Shown: positions 19,970-31,054 of the stretch, one piece after another
Position numbering within the stretch: position 1 is the stretch's first letter
Layout of the letters: each line of letters starts with the position of its first letter
Assembly: GCA_030035585.1 (NCBI GenBank)
Contig: CM057462.1
Span: 120,709,234 to 120,773,233, forward strand
Length of the DNA: 64,000 bases
DNA from: Dugong dugon
Taxonomy: Eukaryota > Chordata > Mammalia > Sirenia > Dugongidae
Direction: 5' to 3'
The notes under the pieces: generated by a model
Seen by the model: the letters and a program-made list of their open reading frames with translations, nothing else
What the model was told of the DNA's origin: nothing
Databases searched by the model: none
Translations under genes and position numbers: made by a program

Positions 19970-22900
19970 ATGACAGTACTAAACTCATACCTATCAATAA
20001 TTATGCTGAATGTAAATGGATTAAAAGCACCAATAAAGAGACATAGAGTGGCACATTGGATAAAAAAACACGATCCATCTATATGCTGCCTACAAGAGAC
20101 ACACCTTAGACTTAAAGACACAAACAAACTAAAACTCAAAGGATGGAAAAAAATATATCAAGCAAACAACACTCAAAAAAGAGCAGGAGTGGCAATATTA
20201 ATCTCTGACAAAATAGACTTTAAAGTAAAATCCACCATAAAGGATAAGGAAGGACACTATATAAAATGATAAAGGGTTAATACACCAGGAGGACATAGCT
20301 ATAATAAATATTTATGCACCCAATAACAGGGCTCCAAAATACATAGAATAAACTCTAACAGCATTGAAAAGAGAGATAGACTGCTCCACAATACTAGTAG
20401 GAGACTTCAACACACCAATTTCGGTGAAGGACAGAACATCCAGAAAGAAGCTTAACGAAGACAAGGAAGATCTAAATGCTACAATCAACAACCTTGATCT
20501 TATAAACATATACCAAACACTACACCCAACAGCAGCCAAGTATACTTTCTTTTCCAACGCACATGGAACATTCTCCAGAATAGAGCACATATTAGGCCAT
20601 AAAGCAAGCCTTAACAAAACCCAAACCATCAAAATATTACAAAACATCTGACCATAAAGCCATAAAAGTAGAAATCAATAACACAAAAAGCAAGGAAAAA
20701 ATAATCAAACAATGGAAACTGAACAACACCTTGCTCAAAAACTACTGGGTTATAGAAGAAATTAAGAATGGAATAAAGAAATTCATAGAATCAAATAAGA
20801 ATGAAAACACATCCTACTAGAACCTTTGGGACACAGCAAAAGCAGTGCTCAGAGGTCAGTTTATGGCAACAAATGCACACTTCCAAAAAGAAGAAAGGAC
20901 CATAATCAAAACGTTAACCCTACAACTAAAACAAGTAGAAAGAGAGCAGCAAAAGAAGCCCTCGGGTGCCAGAAGAAAGGAAATAATAAGAATTAGAGCA
21001 GAATTAAATGAAATAGAGAATAGAAAAACAATTGAAAGAGTTAACAAGACCAAAAGCTGGTTTTTCAAAAGGATCAACAAAATTGATAAACCACTGGCTA
21101 AACTGACAAAAGAACAACAGGAAAGGAAGCAGATAACCCATATAAGAAATGAGATGAGTGATATCACAACAGACCCAACTGAAATTAAAAGAATCATAAC
21201 AGAATACTATGAAAAATTGTACTCTAACAAATTGGAAAACCTAGAGGAAATGAACACATTTCTAGAAACTCACTACCTACCTAAACTAACATAAACAGAG
21301 ATAGAACAACTAAATAAACCCATAACAAAAGAAGACATTGAAAAGGTAATTTAAAAACTCCCAACCAAAAAAAAAAAAAAAAAAAGCCCTGTCCTGGATG
21401 GCTTTACTGGAGAATTGTACCAAACTTTCAGAGCAGAGTTAACACCACTACTACTAAAGGTATTTCAGAGCATAGAAAAGGATGGATACTCCCAAACTCA
21501 TTCTATGAAGCCAGCATAACCCTGATCCCAAAACGAGGTAAAGATACCACAAAAAAAGAAAATTACAGACCAATATCCCTCATGAACATTGATACAAAAA
21601 TCCCCAACAAAATTCTAGCCAATAGAATTCAGCAACATATCAAAAAAAATAATTCACCATGATCAAGTGGGATTTATACCAGGTATGCAGGAATGGTTCA
21701 ACATTAGAAAAACAATCAAGGAATCCATCACATTAATAAAACAAAAGACAAGAACCACATGATCTTATCAGTCAATGCAGAAAGGCATTTGACAAAGTCC
21801 AACACACATTCATGATAAAAACTCTCAACAAAATAGGAATAGAAGGGAAATTCCTCAGTATAATTAAGAGCATTTATACAAAGCCAACAGCCAACATCAT
21901 CCTAAATGGAGGGACTTTGAAAGCATTCCCCTTGAGAACAGGAACTACACACGGATGCCCTTTATCATCACTCTTATTCAACATTGTGCTGTAAGTCCTA
22001 GCCAGAGCCATTAGCCTAGAAAAACATAAAGGCATCCAAACTGGTAGGGAAGAAATCGAAGTATCTCTATTTGCAGATGGTATGATCTTATACACAGAAA
22101 ACCCCAAAGAATCCACAAGAAAACTACTGGAACTAATAGAAGATTTTAGCAAAGTTTCAGGATACGAGATAAACATACAAAAATCAGTTTAATTCCTTTC
22201 AACCAACAAAGAGAACCTCTAAGAGGAATTCACCAAATCAGTACCATTTACAATAGCCCCCAAGAAGGTAAAATAATTAGAAATAAATCTAACTAGAGAA
22301 GTAAAAGACCTATACAATGAAAAATACAAGGCTCTACTGCAAGAAACCAAAAGAGACCTGCATAAGTGGAAAAACATAACTTGCTCATGGATAGGTAGAC
22401 TCAACACTGTGAAAATGTCAATTCTACCCAAAGCGATCTACAGACACAGTGCAATCCTGATCCAAATTCCAATGGCATTTTTTAATGAGATGGAGAAACA
22501 AATCACCAGCTTCATATGGAAAGGGAAGAGGCCCTGAATAAGTAAAGCATTACTCAAGAAGAAGAACAAAGTGGAAGGCCTCGCACTACCTGATTTTAGA
22601 AACTATAATACTGCCACAGTAGTCAAAACAGCCTGGTATTGGTACAACAAAAGACACACAGACCAATGGAACAGAATTGAGAACCCAGAGATAAATTCAT
22701 CTACTTGTTAGCAGCTGATATTTGACAAAGGCCCAAAGTCTGTTAATTGGGGAAAGGACAGTCTCTTTAACAAACAGTGCTGGCATAACTGGATATCCAT
22801 CTGCAAAAAACTGAAATAAGACCCATACCTCACACCATGCACAAAAACTAACTCAAAATGGATCAAAGACTTAAATATAAAATTGAAAATGATAAAAATC

Positions 22901-23795
22901 ATGGAAGAAAAAATGGGGACAATGCTAGGAGCCCTAATATATGGCATAAACACTATACAAACCATGAGTAACAATGCACAAGCACCAGAAGAGAGACTAG
23001 ATAAATGGGAGCTCCTAAAAATCAAACACTTATACTCATCAAAAGACTTCACCAAAAGAGTAAAATGAAAACCTAGAGATGGGGAAAAAAATTTTGACTA
23101 CGACAAATCCGATCAGTGTCTAATCTCTAAAATCTACAAGATACTGCAAAACCTCAACAACAAAAAGACAAGTAACCCAATTAAAAAATGGGCAAAGGAT
23201 ATGAACAGGCACTTCACCAAAGAAGATATTCAGTCAGCTAACCGACACATGAAGAGATGCTCACGATCATTAGCCATTAGAGAAATGCAGATCAAAACTA
23301 CAATGAGATATCATCTCACCCCAACAAGGCTAGCATTAATCCCAAAATCACAAAATAATAAATGCTGGAGAGGTTGTGGAGAGACTGGAACACTTATACA
23401 CTGTTGGTGGGAATGTAAAATGGTATAACCACTTTGGAAATCAATTTGACACTTCCTTAAAAAGCTAGAAATAGAAGTACCATACCATCCAGCTATCCCG
23501 CTCCTTGGAATATATCCTAGAGAAATAAGAGCTGTCACACAAATAGATATATGCACACCCTTGTTCATTGCAGCACTGTTCACAAAAAAAAAGGTGGAAA
23601 CAAGCTAGGTGCCCATTAACGGACGAATGGATAAACAAATTATGGTATATCCACACAGTAGAATACTACGCAATGATAAAGAACAACGATGAAGCCGTTA
23701 AACATCTTATAACATGGAGGAAGCTGGAGGACATTATGCTGAGTGAATTTAGTCAGTCACAGAAGGAGAAATATTGTATAAGATCATTATTATAA
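19970..23795 (+). pseudogene. L1-A ORF2 (endonuclease-reverse transcriptase), many breaks
   Basis: The start ATG at 19970 opens MTVLNSYLSIIMLNVNGLKA. APE-type endonuclease landmarks are CCLQETHL (20084 area), VGDFNTP (about 20397) and SRIEHILGHK, where the usual catalytic D of SRIDH is E. The linker is readable at 20845-21294. In the reverse transcriptase, motif A (DAEKAFD in intact L1s) has lost one base at about 21781. [11 protein letters not shown] is present at 21960, and motif C reads FADG (22070-22081) instead of FADD. The C-terminal Cys-rich motif [18 protein letters not shown] (about 23360-23415) is intact. The reading frame is split into at least six pieces. Length is normal (about 1275 codons). 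Inactive. Confidence 0.9.
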
Positions 23796-24785
23796 GAACT
23801 CAAGAAAAGGTTTAAACACAGAAGAAAACATTCTTTGATGGTTATGAGGGTGGGGAGGAAGGGTGAGGGTTATTTACTAACTAGATAGTAGATAAGAGTT
23901 ATCTTAGGTGAAGGGAAGGACAGCACACACTACAGGGAAGTCAGCACAACCAGACTAAACCAAAGCTAAGATGTTTCCTGAATACAATCAAACACTTTGA
24001 GGGACAGAGTAGCAGGGCTGGGGGTCTGGGGACCATGCTTTCAGGGGACATGTAGGTCAATTGGCATAACAAAGCTTATTAAGAAAAGGTTCTGCATCCG
24101 ACTTTGGTGAGTGGCGTCTGGGGTCTTAAAAGCTTGCAAGCGGCCATCTAAGATGCATCAATTGGTCCCAACCACCTAGTAAAGGAGAATGAAGAACACC
24201 AGACACAAGGAAGGTACTAGCCCAAGAGACAGAAAAGGCCAATAAACCAGAGACTTTACCAGCCTGAGACCAGAAGAACTAGATCTTGCCCAGCTACCAC
24301 CAATGGCCGCCCTGACAGGAACACAACAGAGAGTCCCTGATGGAGCAGGAGAAAGGTGGGGTGCAGAACTCAAATTCTAGTAAGAAGACCAGACTTAATG
24401 TTCTGAAGGAGACTGGAGGAACCCAGAAAGCATGGTCCCTGGATTCTCTATCAGCCCAGAACTAAAACAATTTCCGAGGCCAACTCTTCAGACAGGGATT
24501 GGACTGGACTGTGGGACATAAAGTGATACTCTTGAGGAGTGTGCCTCTTAGCTCAAGTAGATACAAGAGACTAAACGGGCAGCTTCTTTCCGGAGGTGAG
24601 ATGGGAAGGCAGAGAGGGTTAGGAGCTCGTTGAATGGACATGGGAAATCAGGGGTGAAAAGGAGGAGTGTGTTGTCACAGTACGGGGAGAGCAATTAGGA
24701 TCACATAACAATGTATGTACAAATTTTTGTATGGGAAACTAACCTGAAATGTAAACTTCATTTAAACTACAACAATTTAAAAAAA
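23796..24785 (+). terminator. L1-A 3' UTR and poly(A)
   Basis: About 980 bp with a G-rich tract at 23848-23869, the segment gaccagacttaatgttctga and the terminus aacctgaaatgtaaacttca followed by poly(A) (24779-24793). It differs from the L1-B 3' UTR in lacking the duplicated terminal module, and matches the minus-strand copy at 41512-42133. Confidence 0.82.
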
Positions 24786-24793
24786 AAAAAAAA

Positions 24794-24872
24794 ACCCTAT
24801 GGAACACAGCTGTACTCTGACACACGTGGGATCACCATTGGTCGGAACTGACTCACGGCAACTGGTGGTTTA
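24794..24872 (+). mobile_element. AfroSINE, 3' half, right of L1-A
   Basis: ccctatggaacacagctgta, then ctctgacacacgtgggatca and ggtcggaactgactcacggc complete the SINE begun at 12604. A weak outer duplication (ctaacaccc / tttagcaccc) flanks the reconstructed SINE. Confidence 0.85.
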
Positions 24873-25322
24873 GCACCCCTAGACGTAGAACTAGCCTTAT
24901 TTTAAGGCTTTACACAATCAAGACCAGGTTTTTTTAGGGGGATTTCTTTACTTTCCTTTATGTACTTTTCCCGACATCACTTATAGACATGAGCCCTATC
25001 ACATCAGTCCTCACATTTACCTGCTCCTCCTCAGTTTACTCCTGTGTTGAACAGAAGGTGACGAGGTATGGAAAGTTAGAACAGGACATGTGGAGGGGAT
25101 ATACTTCATGACACTTCAGTCAGTTCCTGTTACCCCTCCCCTGGGTTAGACAGATGTGTACTTGAGCAGGGATGGTCGTTTCATAGATCCCTCTCTGATT
25201 CTTCTCCAGCTTAAGCCCATTAGCTCCACACGGACACACGGAGCCTCAAGCCCCAAGCAGAGCCCACAAAGGAGTGACAATGGACACTTCAACCAACTCC
25301 CCTGTCAGGCCTCCTTGGGTGG

Positions 25323-25788
25323 CATCTTGGTTATCTAGTGCTGCTATAACAGAAACACCACAAGTGGGTGGCTTAATGAACAGACATCTATTTTCTCACA
25401 GTTTAGGAGGCTAGAAGTCTGAATTCAGGGTACCAGATCTATGGGAAGGCTCTCTCTTTTTCTGTCCACTCTGGGGGAAAGTCTTTGTCTCTTTTTAGCT
25501 TCTATTCTTCGGCTCCTTGGTGACCTTCATGTGGCATAGTATCTATCTTCCCCCATCTCTGCTTTTATATCTCAAAAGAGATTGACTTAAGACACACCGT
25601 ACACTAATACTGCCTCATTAATGTAACAACAAAAACTCATTCCCAAATGGTATAACCACAGGTATAAAACCAAAACAACCAAACCCATTGCCACTGAGTG
25701 GAGTAGTTCTGACTCATAGCGACCTCACAGGTATAAGGGTTAGGATTTACAACACGTATTTTTGGAGGACACAATTCAATCTGTAACA
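25323..25788 (-). mobile_element. Solo LTR, lineage family 'A' variant (fossil), with SINE inside
   Basis: It begins ttggttatctagtgctgcta and ends attcaatctgtaaca. It carries the variant gtggcatagtatctatcttc shared with the 12.1 kb fragment. A short AfroSINE piece is inserted at 25667-25725. A 5-bp duplication is not obvious at the outer ends. Confidence 0.8.
25667..25725 (-). mobile_element. AfroSINE 3' fragment inserted in LTR
   Basis: A 59-bp SINE tail only (aaacccattgccactgagtg, gactcatagcgacc), flanked by a perfect 10-bp duplication, cacaggtata, at 25657-25666 and 25726-25735. This is a strongly 5'-truncated insertion. Confidence 0.88.
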
Positions 25789-25944
25789 GGAAGTGAAAGT
25801 TTCTTGAGGCTGAACTTAGAATTTCAGTCCTATCCTGGAGGCCTACCTGACATACGTAGGAAGTGTCTTTTTTCAGATCACAGCCTCAACCTTGTTTTTT
25901 CTCTTTTGGAAGTAGAAAGAAGCATGCTCTAGTTACCCATCAGG

Positions 25945-26150
25945 TAACTAACATTTATACAGAATTGCAGTTCATAATCACTTTTCCCACATAGTCACTA
26001 TAAATTCTCTCAAAAATTCCCATTTTACAGATGCAAAAAGTGCTGCACTATGAAGTTAATTGACCCAGTTAGAAATCACCCAATTCCTAAGCGGTCAAGT
26101 GAAAGACTATTTGACTCTCGATGCCTCACTCTTCCCATCACACTACATGC
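25945..26150 (-). mobile_element. MIR SINE relic
   Basis: gtaactaacatttatacaga, cccattttacagatgcaaaa and actcttcccatcacactac follow the antisense MIR order (taacatttattgagc...ccattttacagatgagg). Confidence 0.6.
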
Positions 26151-26154
26151 ATTA

Positions 26155-26290
26155 TTATTCATTCAACAAATATTTACTAGGCCCTACTGATGCCAGGCCC
26201 TAGGCTAAGTGCCAGGCTATACTAGCAAACAAGATATGGAGCTTTCAGTTAAACAGGGAAGACATAAAATAGACAAATATAACTGTTACC
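26155..26290 (-). mobile_element. L2 LINE 3' end, left part
   Basis: tattcattcaacaaatattt, actaggccctactgatgcca and gataggctaagtgccaggct-like text is the antisense L2 terminus. It appears to resume at 26755-27020 after a MIR insertion, with aggcctgaaggatgagtagc and cagagggaacacatgtgcac. Confidence 0.65.
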
Positions 26291-26299
26291 TGTGCTAAA

Positions 26300-26755
26300 A
26301 AGGACAATTACAGCATAGTGGTTAAACGTTTAGGCTTTGAACCAGATGCCTGTGTTTGAATACATACTAGCTGTGTGATCTGGGGGGAGTTAACTTTTCT
26401 ATGCCTTGTTTTCTTCATTATAAAATGGGGATAATAATAGTACTGTCCCATAGATTGTGAGCACTATATGCATTAATACATGTTGTTGTTGTTAGTTATT
26501 GTCAAGTCCATTCCAAGTCATGGCGGCCCCACAGGTACCAAGTAGAGCCACTTCATAGGTTTCCAAGGCTGTGATCTTCTGGAAGCAGGTCACCAGGCCT
26601 ATCTTACCAGCCCCTTCTGGGTGAGTTCAAAACACCAACCTTCTGCCTAGTAGTTGAGAGCGCTTATCTGTTTGCCTCTCCCAGGGACTGCTATTAATAA
26701 TACCTGTTTAGTGCTCATAATCAATGTCCAATAAATGTTTGCCATGATAACAAGA
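26300..26755 (+). mobile_element. MIR SINE, split by an AfroSINE
   Basis: acagcatagtggttaaacgt, tagctgtgtgatctgggggg and tcattataaaatggggataa, then after the AfroSINE taataatacctgtttagtgc and caataaatgtttgcc. This is nearly the whole MIR and it sits inside the L2 relic. Confidence 0.8.
26479..26692 (-). mobile_element. AfroSINE inserted in MIR
   Basis: Starts tgttgttgttagttattgtc, contains the complement of the SINE middle (atcttctggaagcaggtcac) and ends tctcccagggactgct. The 7-bp target duplication attaata lies at 26472-26478 and 26693-26699. Confidence 0.88.
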
Positions 26756-27020
26756 AGCTCTCAGAGAAAGGAGATCTTAACCTACCAGGGTTGGGGGTGG
26801 TTATGGAGGCGTAGAGTAGGAGTTGTTGGTAGGATGAAGATTAGGAAAGGGTTCCTAAAATGAAAGGAGTTTAATCTGAGGCCTGAAGGATGAGTAGCAG
26901 TAAGTCCTGTGGGGGCTGAGTGCGTGCAAGAGAGAAAGAAAGAGAATGTTGGGGGTGAGAGGCAGGTGCAGGAGGAGGGGAGAGCAGGCAGAGGGAACAC
27001 ATGTGCACAGGGTCCATCAG
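26756..27020 (-). mobile_element. L2 LINE relic, right part
   Basis: ggttcctaaaatgaaaggag, gaggcctgaaggatgagtag and gcagagggaacacatgtgca are typical antisense L2 text continuing from 26290. Confidence 0.55.
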
Positions 27021-27224
27021 ACTGTACACTGAACCAGAGTTACCACATCTCAGGGCTGGCCTGGTTCCCAGACCTTACTAAAACACTTGTCAGGGCAAAG
27101 GTGGGGAGTTTATCAGGGAGAGAGAATTTAAGACTTTTAACCCCTGTCCAAGTTCTCTATCTCTGTCTCTCTCTGCCCCTAGCCCTGTTTTCTCCCTCCC
27201 TCTCCCTTCGTCCTAGTTGATGCT

Positions 27225-27475
27225 CTGGCTCAGCTTCCTACAACTTGTGACCCTGGGCAAGACGCTTCATCTCTCTGGACATCAGATTTCTTCTCTGTAA
27301 AAAAGTGGCATTAAGCGCTGTTAAGTCACTTTAATAAAGTGTAAAGACTGCGGTGACCCTACTGGGGTTGAATTCCCAGATTTGCTATTGTGTGACCTAG
27401 AGTTAGCTACTTAACCTCTCTGAACCTCAGTTTTCTCATCTGTAAAATGGGAATGATAAAAACAATAATGTCTCA
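27225..27475 (+). mobile_element. MIR relics (two adjacent pieces)
   Basis: First acttgtgaccctgggcaaga and atcagatttcttctctgtaa, then tgtgacctagagttagctac and ctgaacctcagttttctcat followed by ctgtaaaatgggaatgataa. Two MIR cores in tandem, each incomplete. Confidence 0.7.
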
Positions 27476-27479
27476 TAGG

Positions 27480-27802
27480 TTTTTTTCTCCCCAATTTTTT
27501 ATTTTGAAAAGTAAATCTACAAAAGTATATAGAATAGGTTTATAAGCTCATATAGATTCCTTAGCTGTTAACATCTTATCATACATTTGCTTGCTCTGCA
27601 TGTGTATGTGTATGTGTGTGTGAATTGCAGATACCATGACCTTCCACCCCTATACATTTCAGCGTACGATCTCCTAAGAACAAGGACATTCTTCTATATA
27701 TCAACCTTATCATTGTCACAAAGACATTTCACTTTGATTTCAAAATACCATATAATAAGCAGTCCATATCCAAATTTCCTCAATGAGCCCCAAAATGAAT
27801 TT
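27480..27802 (-). mobile_element. Old L1M relic, left part
   Basis: agtaaatctacaaaagtata, tgaattgcagataccatgac and catttcagcgtacgatctcc resemble the antisense 3' part of ancient L1M LINEs (..aattgcagacatcag..cttcagcatgcat..). It continues at 28757 after a younger L1. Confidence 0.6.
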
Positions 27803-27816
27803 TATGGCTTTTTTTT

Positions 27817-28742
27817 TTTTTTTTAGAGCTGTAATAAGTTTATTTCCAACATCTTTAAGATGAGTTTCTTATTCTGTTTTTTTTTTTTTTTAATTGTACT
27901 TCAGGTGAAGGCTTACAGAACAAATAGTTTCTCATGAAACAGTAGTACACATATTGTTTTATGACATTGGTTAACAACCCCACAACATGTCAACCCTCTC
28001 CCTTCTCGACCTTTTTTTTTTTGGTGAAAATACACATAGCCAAAGATACACCATTTCAAAAATTTCTACATGCACAGTTCAGTGACATCGACTACGCTCT
28101 TCCAATTGTGCTGCTATTCTCACTTTAGATGAAGGCTTACAGAACAAAATAGTTTCTCATTTAACAGTTCCTACACACGTTGCCCTATGATAATGGTTAA
28201 CAACCTCACAACACATCAACACTATCCTTATTCAACCTTGGGTTCCCTATCACCAGCTTTCCTGTCCCCTTCTGCTTTCTGGCCCTTGTCCCTGGGCTGC
28301 TGTGTGCCTCATTAGTCCCATTTGGTTTTACGGAGCTGTCCACTTCCTGGCTGAACGGTGAACCTCGGAAATGACTTCACCACTGAGCTAAAAGGGTGTC
28401 TGGGGGCCATACACTTGGGGTTTCTCCAGTCTCCTTTAGGCCAGTAAATCTGGTCTTTTTTTTTTTGTGAGTTAGAATTTTGTTCTACATCCTTCTCCAG
28501 CTCTGTCCAGAACCCTCTGTTGTGATCCTGGTCAGAGCAGTCAGTGGTGGTAGCCAGGCACCATCTAGCTGTACTGGACTCAGTCCGGTGGAGGCCTTGG
28601 TAGCTGTGGTCCATTAGTCATTCGGACTAATCTTTTCCTTGTATCCTGTTCTCTTCATTCTCCCTTGCTCCCGAAGGGATGAGACCAGTGGAGTATCTTA
28701 GATGGCTGCTCACAGGCTTTTAAGACCCCAGACACTACTCAC
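27817..28742 (-). mobile_element. 5'-truncated L1 with a 3' transduction
   Basis: On the minus strand this is an L1 3' UTR of the L1-B subfamily. It begins just before the segment complementary to gggtcttaaaagcctgtgag and ends with its own A-tail (T-run at 27873-27890), followed by ~50 bp of non-L1 sequence containing AATAAA (complement of 27838-27843) and a second A-tail (T-run 27809-27824). Matching flanks tatggctttttttt at about 27804-27817 and 28743-28756 mark the target duplication. The double tail with extra sequence is the signature of read-through and 3' transduction. Confidence 0.82.
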
Positions 28743-28756
28743 TATGGCTTTTTTTT

Positions 28757-29080
28757 AAAAACAGGTATCCAGTCAAGGTTTATACGCTGTATTTGCTATC
28801 ATATCTCTTTAATCTAGAACACCCCCCTGCCTTTCTTTCCCTTTTCCTTTTTTTTGGGTGGGTGGGGGGATGCTTTCATGACACTGACATTTTGAAGCAT
28901 CCAGGCTAGTTGTCTTGTAGAATGTCTCACATTCTGTATTAGTCTTATTATTTCCTCATGATTAGATTCAGGTTAAACGTTTTTGACAAAATACTGCATA
29001 GGTATGTTGTGTACTTTTCTTTCCACCACACCAGAAGGCACATGATGCCAGTTTGTCCTGCTATTGGTGATTCATTGCTT
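28757..29080 (-). mobile_element. Old L1M relic, right part
   Basis: ggtatccagtcaaggtttat, cttgtagaatgtctcacatt, tttcctcatgattagattca and gaaggcacatgatgccagtt match the antisense L1M text common in mammals. It continues the piece at 27480-27802. Confidence 0.7.
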
Positions 29081-29534
29081 ATTTTGTTTTTAGAATCAAA
29101 TGAGCTAATGCATGTAAAGGACAGTGCAGTGGCAGGCAAGCACATGGTAGTAAGAGAAGGCTGTTGCAACACAGATTCTTTTGAAAAGCCTTCCCTGGGG
29201 GAGCTCTTCTTCCTCTTTCCTTCCATGACTGTGGTATGGGCTCTGCAGGGTGACTGGCAATAACCTCATGGCTGTATCTGTCAAAGCCCATCGTTTTTAA
29301 CTCACACATCCCCACATGGAGGCTCTGAATCATTCTGGAAACAAGAAAACAGCATGTGCCTGGAATAAAGACCTCAGAGCTATCTTTAGAGCTAGTCTGA
29401 CCACTTCCCTACGGGAATAATTGACCGGGTACTTGCCCTCGGTTACCTGATTTTTACCTGAAGCAATCAGTCTTTCTTAGCCATCTAAATTTAGAATCAA
29501 AGACTTCATCAAGGACTGGCATAGGTGAGTCCTT

Positions 29535-29640
29535 TATTCCTTCAGTCAGCAAACACATATCAATAACTGAGCAGGCACTGGCACTAAGAAGACACCGTTC
29601 CTACCCTCAGGAGCTTGCAGTCTAGTGAGGGAGACAGACT
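29535..29640 (-). mobile_element. L2 LINE 3' fragment
   Basis: ttccttcagtcagcaaacac, aataactgagcaggcactgg and cctaccctcaggagcttgca is the antisense L2 terminus, ending tctagtgaggg. Confidence 0.65.
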
Positions 29641-29660
29641 TCCGAACTCATCCATGTATG

Positions 29661-29812
29661 TTGCACTTACAGAAGAAATATCGCCTCATTTCTGCTTCAA
29701 TCCAGATTTCCGCGTGGTACTGAAATTTTGCTTGGAAAAGAAAAAGGTACGCACCAGAACCTGGATATCTGTTAGCTATTTGATTGTTTTGGTAATGAGA
29801 TTTGACCAGGAA
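29661..29812 (+). repeat. Local direct repeat, copy 1
   Basis: ttgcacttacagaagaaata to tgagatttgaccagg. It matches 30796-30962 (ctggatatct..agctatttgattgttttggt identical) but no family I recognise. Confidence 0.8.
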
Positions 29813-30059
29813 AGCACAGCTCAGTGTGAATAGAGTGCAGGGGGTTGGAGATGGCAGAAAGTCTTGTCACTAGTCAAGAAGCCTCGGCCACCCCTCCTGG
29901 GATAGGAACTGTGCTCATATTCGTCCTTATGTGACTTCTTTCTATCCCCTATTAAAGTGAAGAGACTTAAATAGGAAACAGACTAAAAATAAGATACAGT
30001 TAGCGAAAAGATCATTCACAGAGGTCAAGGGGTCAAATGATGTAGGTGCCAAGAAAAGA

Positions 30060-30280
30060 TGTCAGGAGAGGCTGAGGAGGAAGAGCACTGACCCTGACAT
30101 CATACAGAACTCTCTGGCTTTGCTGCCCACTTAACCTCTCTGTGCTTCAGTTTCCTCATCTGTAAAATGAAATGATAACACTACCGCCTCATACTGTTGT
30201 TGGCAGGTTACACGAGGTACTATGATAAAACATGTACCTCTGGCAAGCATGAGCACTAGCAATGCTAATTGCTAATTTTA
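30060..30280 (+). mobile_element. MIR SINE relic
   Basis: cccacttaacctctctgtgc, ttcagtttcctcatctgtaa and aatgaaatgataacactacc, then aaaacatgtacctctggcaa. Good agreement with the MIR core and 3' part. Confidence 0.8.
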
Positions 30281-30583
30281 TTACTTGGGTCTAGGCATGG
30301 TCTTTATCTGAATTACAAATCATTTAAAATATTAAGGCTCTAGCCTCCTATGGAGGCATCTGCAGAATTTCTCCTGCTAAAGGGCAGAAGCGGCCAATGC
30401 TTGCGTAGAAGCCTGCTGTCTCCCTCCCCAGCGGCAGACTGGAATTTTTTCATCAGTGATTTTTAGGTGACTTGAGCCTTGTTTGCTGGCCCTCATTATT
30501 ACCTATGGCTGAAGACAAAGCTGCTTTCCTCACACCCTGCAGAACCTCAACTTATTGGCTTTATTCTTCCTTAGGGTTGCACT

Positions 30584-30795
30584 AGAGGAGCCCCGGTGAT
30601 ACAACTGTTAAACACTTGGCTGTTGATCAAAAGGTTGGCTATTTGAACCCACCCAGAGATGCCATGAAAGAAAGACCTGGCAACCTGCTGCCATAAAGAT
30701 CACACCTTAGAAAACCCTATGGGGCAGTTCTACTCTGTCACATGGGGTAAATATTAGTTGAAATTGACGCAGTGGCAATTAACAATAACAACTAA
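30584..30795 (+). mobile_element. AfroSINE, diverged
   Basis: Head gaggagccccggtgatacaa, B-box-like tatttgaaccc and middle aaagacctggcaacctgct. Tail agttgaaattgacgcagtgg, ending aacaataacaacta. The target duplication ttgcact lies at 30577-30583 and 30796-30802. It sits at the left edge of the second copy of the local direct repeat. Confidence 0.85.
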
Positions 30796-30962
30796 TTGCA
30801 CTTACAGAAATATCAGCACCACGTCTTTCTGCTTCAGTCCAGATTTCCTTAGGGTTCTGAAATTTTGCTTTAACAAATTTTGCTTGAAATAACTAGGCAT
30901 GCACCAGAACCTGGATATCTTTCAGCTATTTGATTGTTTTGGTAATGAGATTTGACCAGAGA
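30796..30962 (+). repeat. Local direct repeat, copy 2
   Basis: Second copy of 29661-29812. It carries an extra internal duplication of about 15 bp (aaattttgctt twice). Copies diverge by roughly 15-20 percent by eye. Confidence 0.8.
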
Positions 30963-31054
30963 AAAACTTGCTAGATCACACTTAAAAATCAAGTCATATA
31001 TCTGAGAAGGCACTTAAAATTACATTAAGTCCATCTCATGGCCTAATTGCACTC

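Larger units (their letters stand above)
12780..24785 (+). mobile_element. L1-A: full-length L1 LINE, itself split by L1-B
   Basis: It starts at cagggtcaagatggcagagt, a typical L1 5' end, and runs through 5' UTR (12780-14156), ORF1 (14157-15114), spacer (15115-15310 and 19686-19969), ORF2 (19970-23795), 3' UTR (to 24775) and a poly(A) run at 24779-24793. It is flanked by a duplication of about 12 bp, aaaaaccctatg, derived from the AfroSINE it entered. Without L1-B (4375 bp) its length is about 7.6 kb, so it is a full-length insertion. Both ORFs are broken, so it cannot be active now. The well preserved motifs suggest insertion within the elephant lineage rather than in early mammals. Confidence 0.9.

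Noticed and set aside
28855-28875. G-quadruplex in gggtgggtgggggg
   Set aside because: Only three separable G-runs are present.
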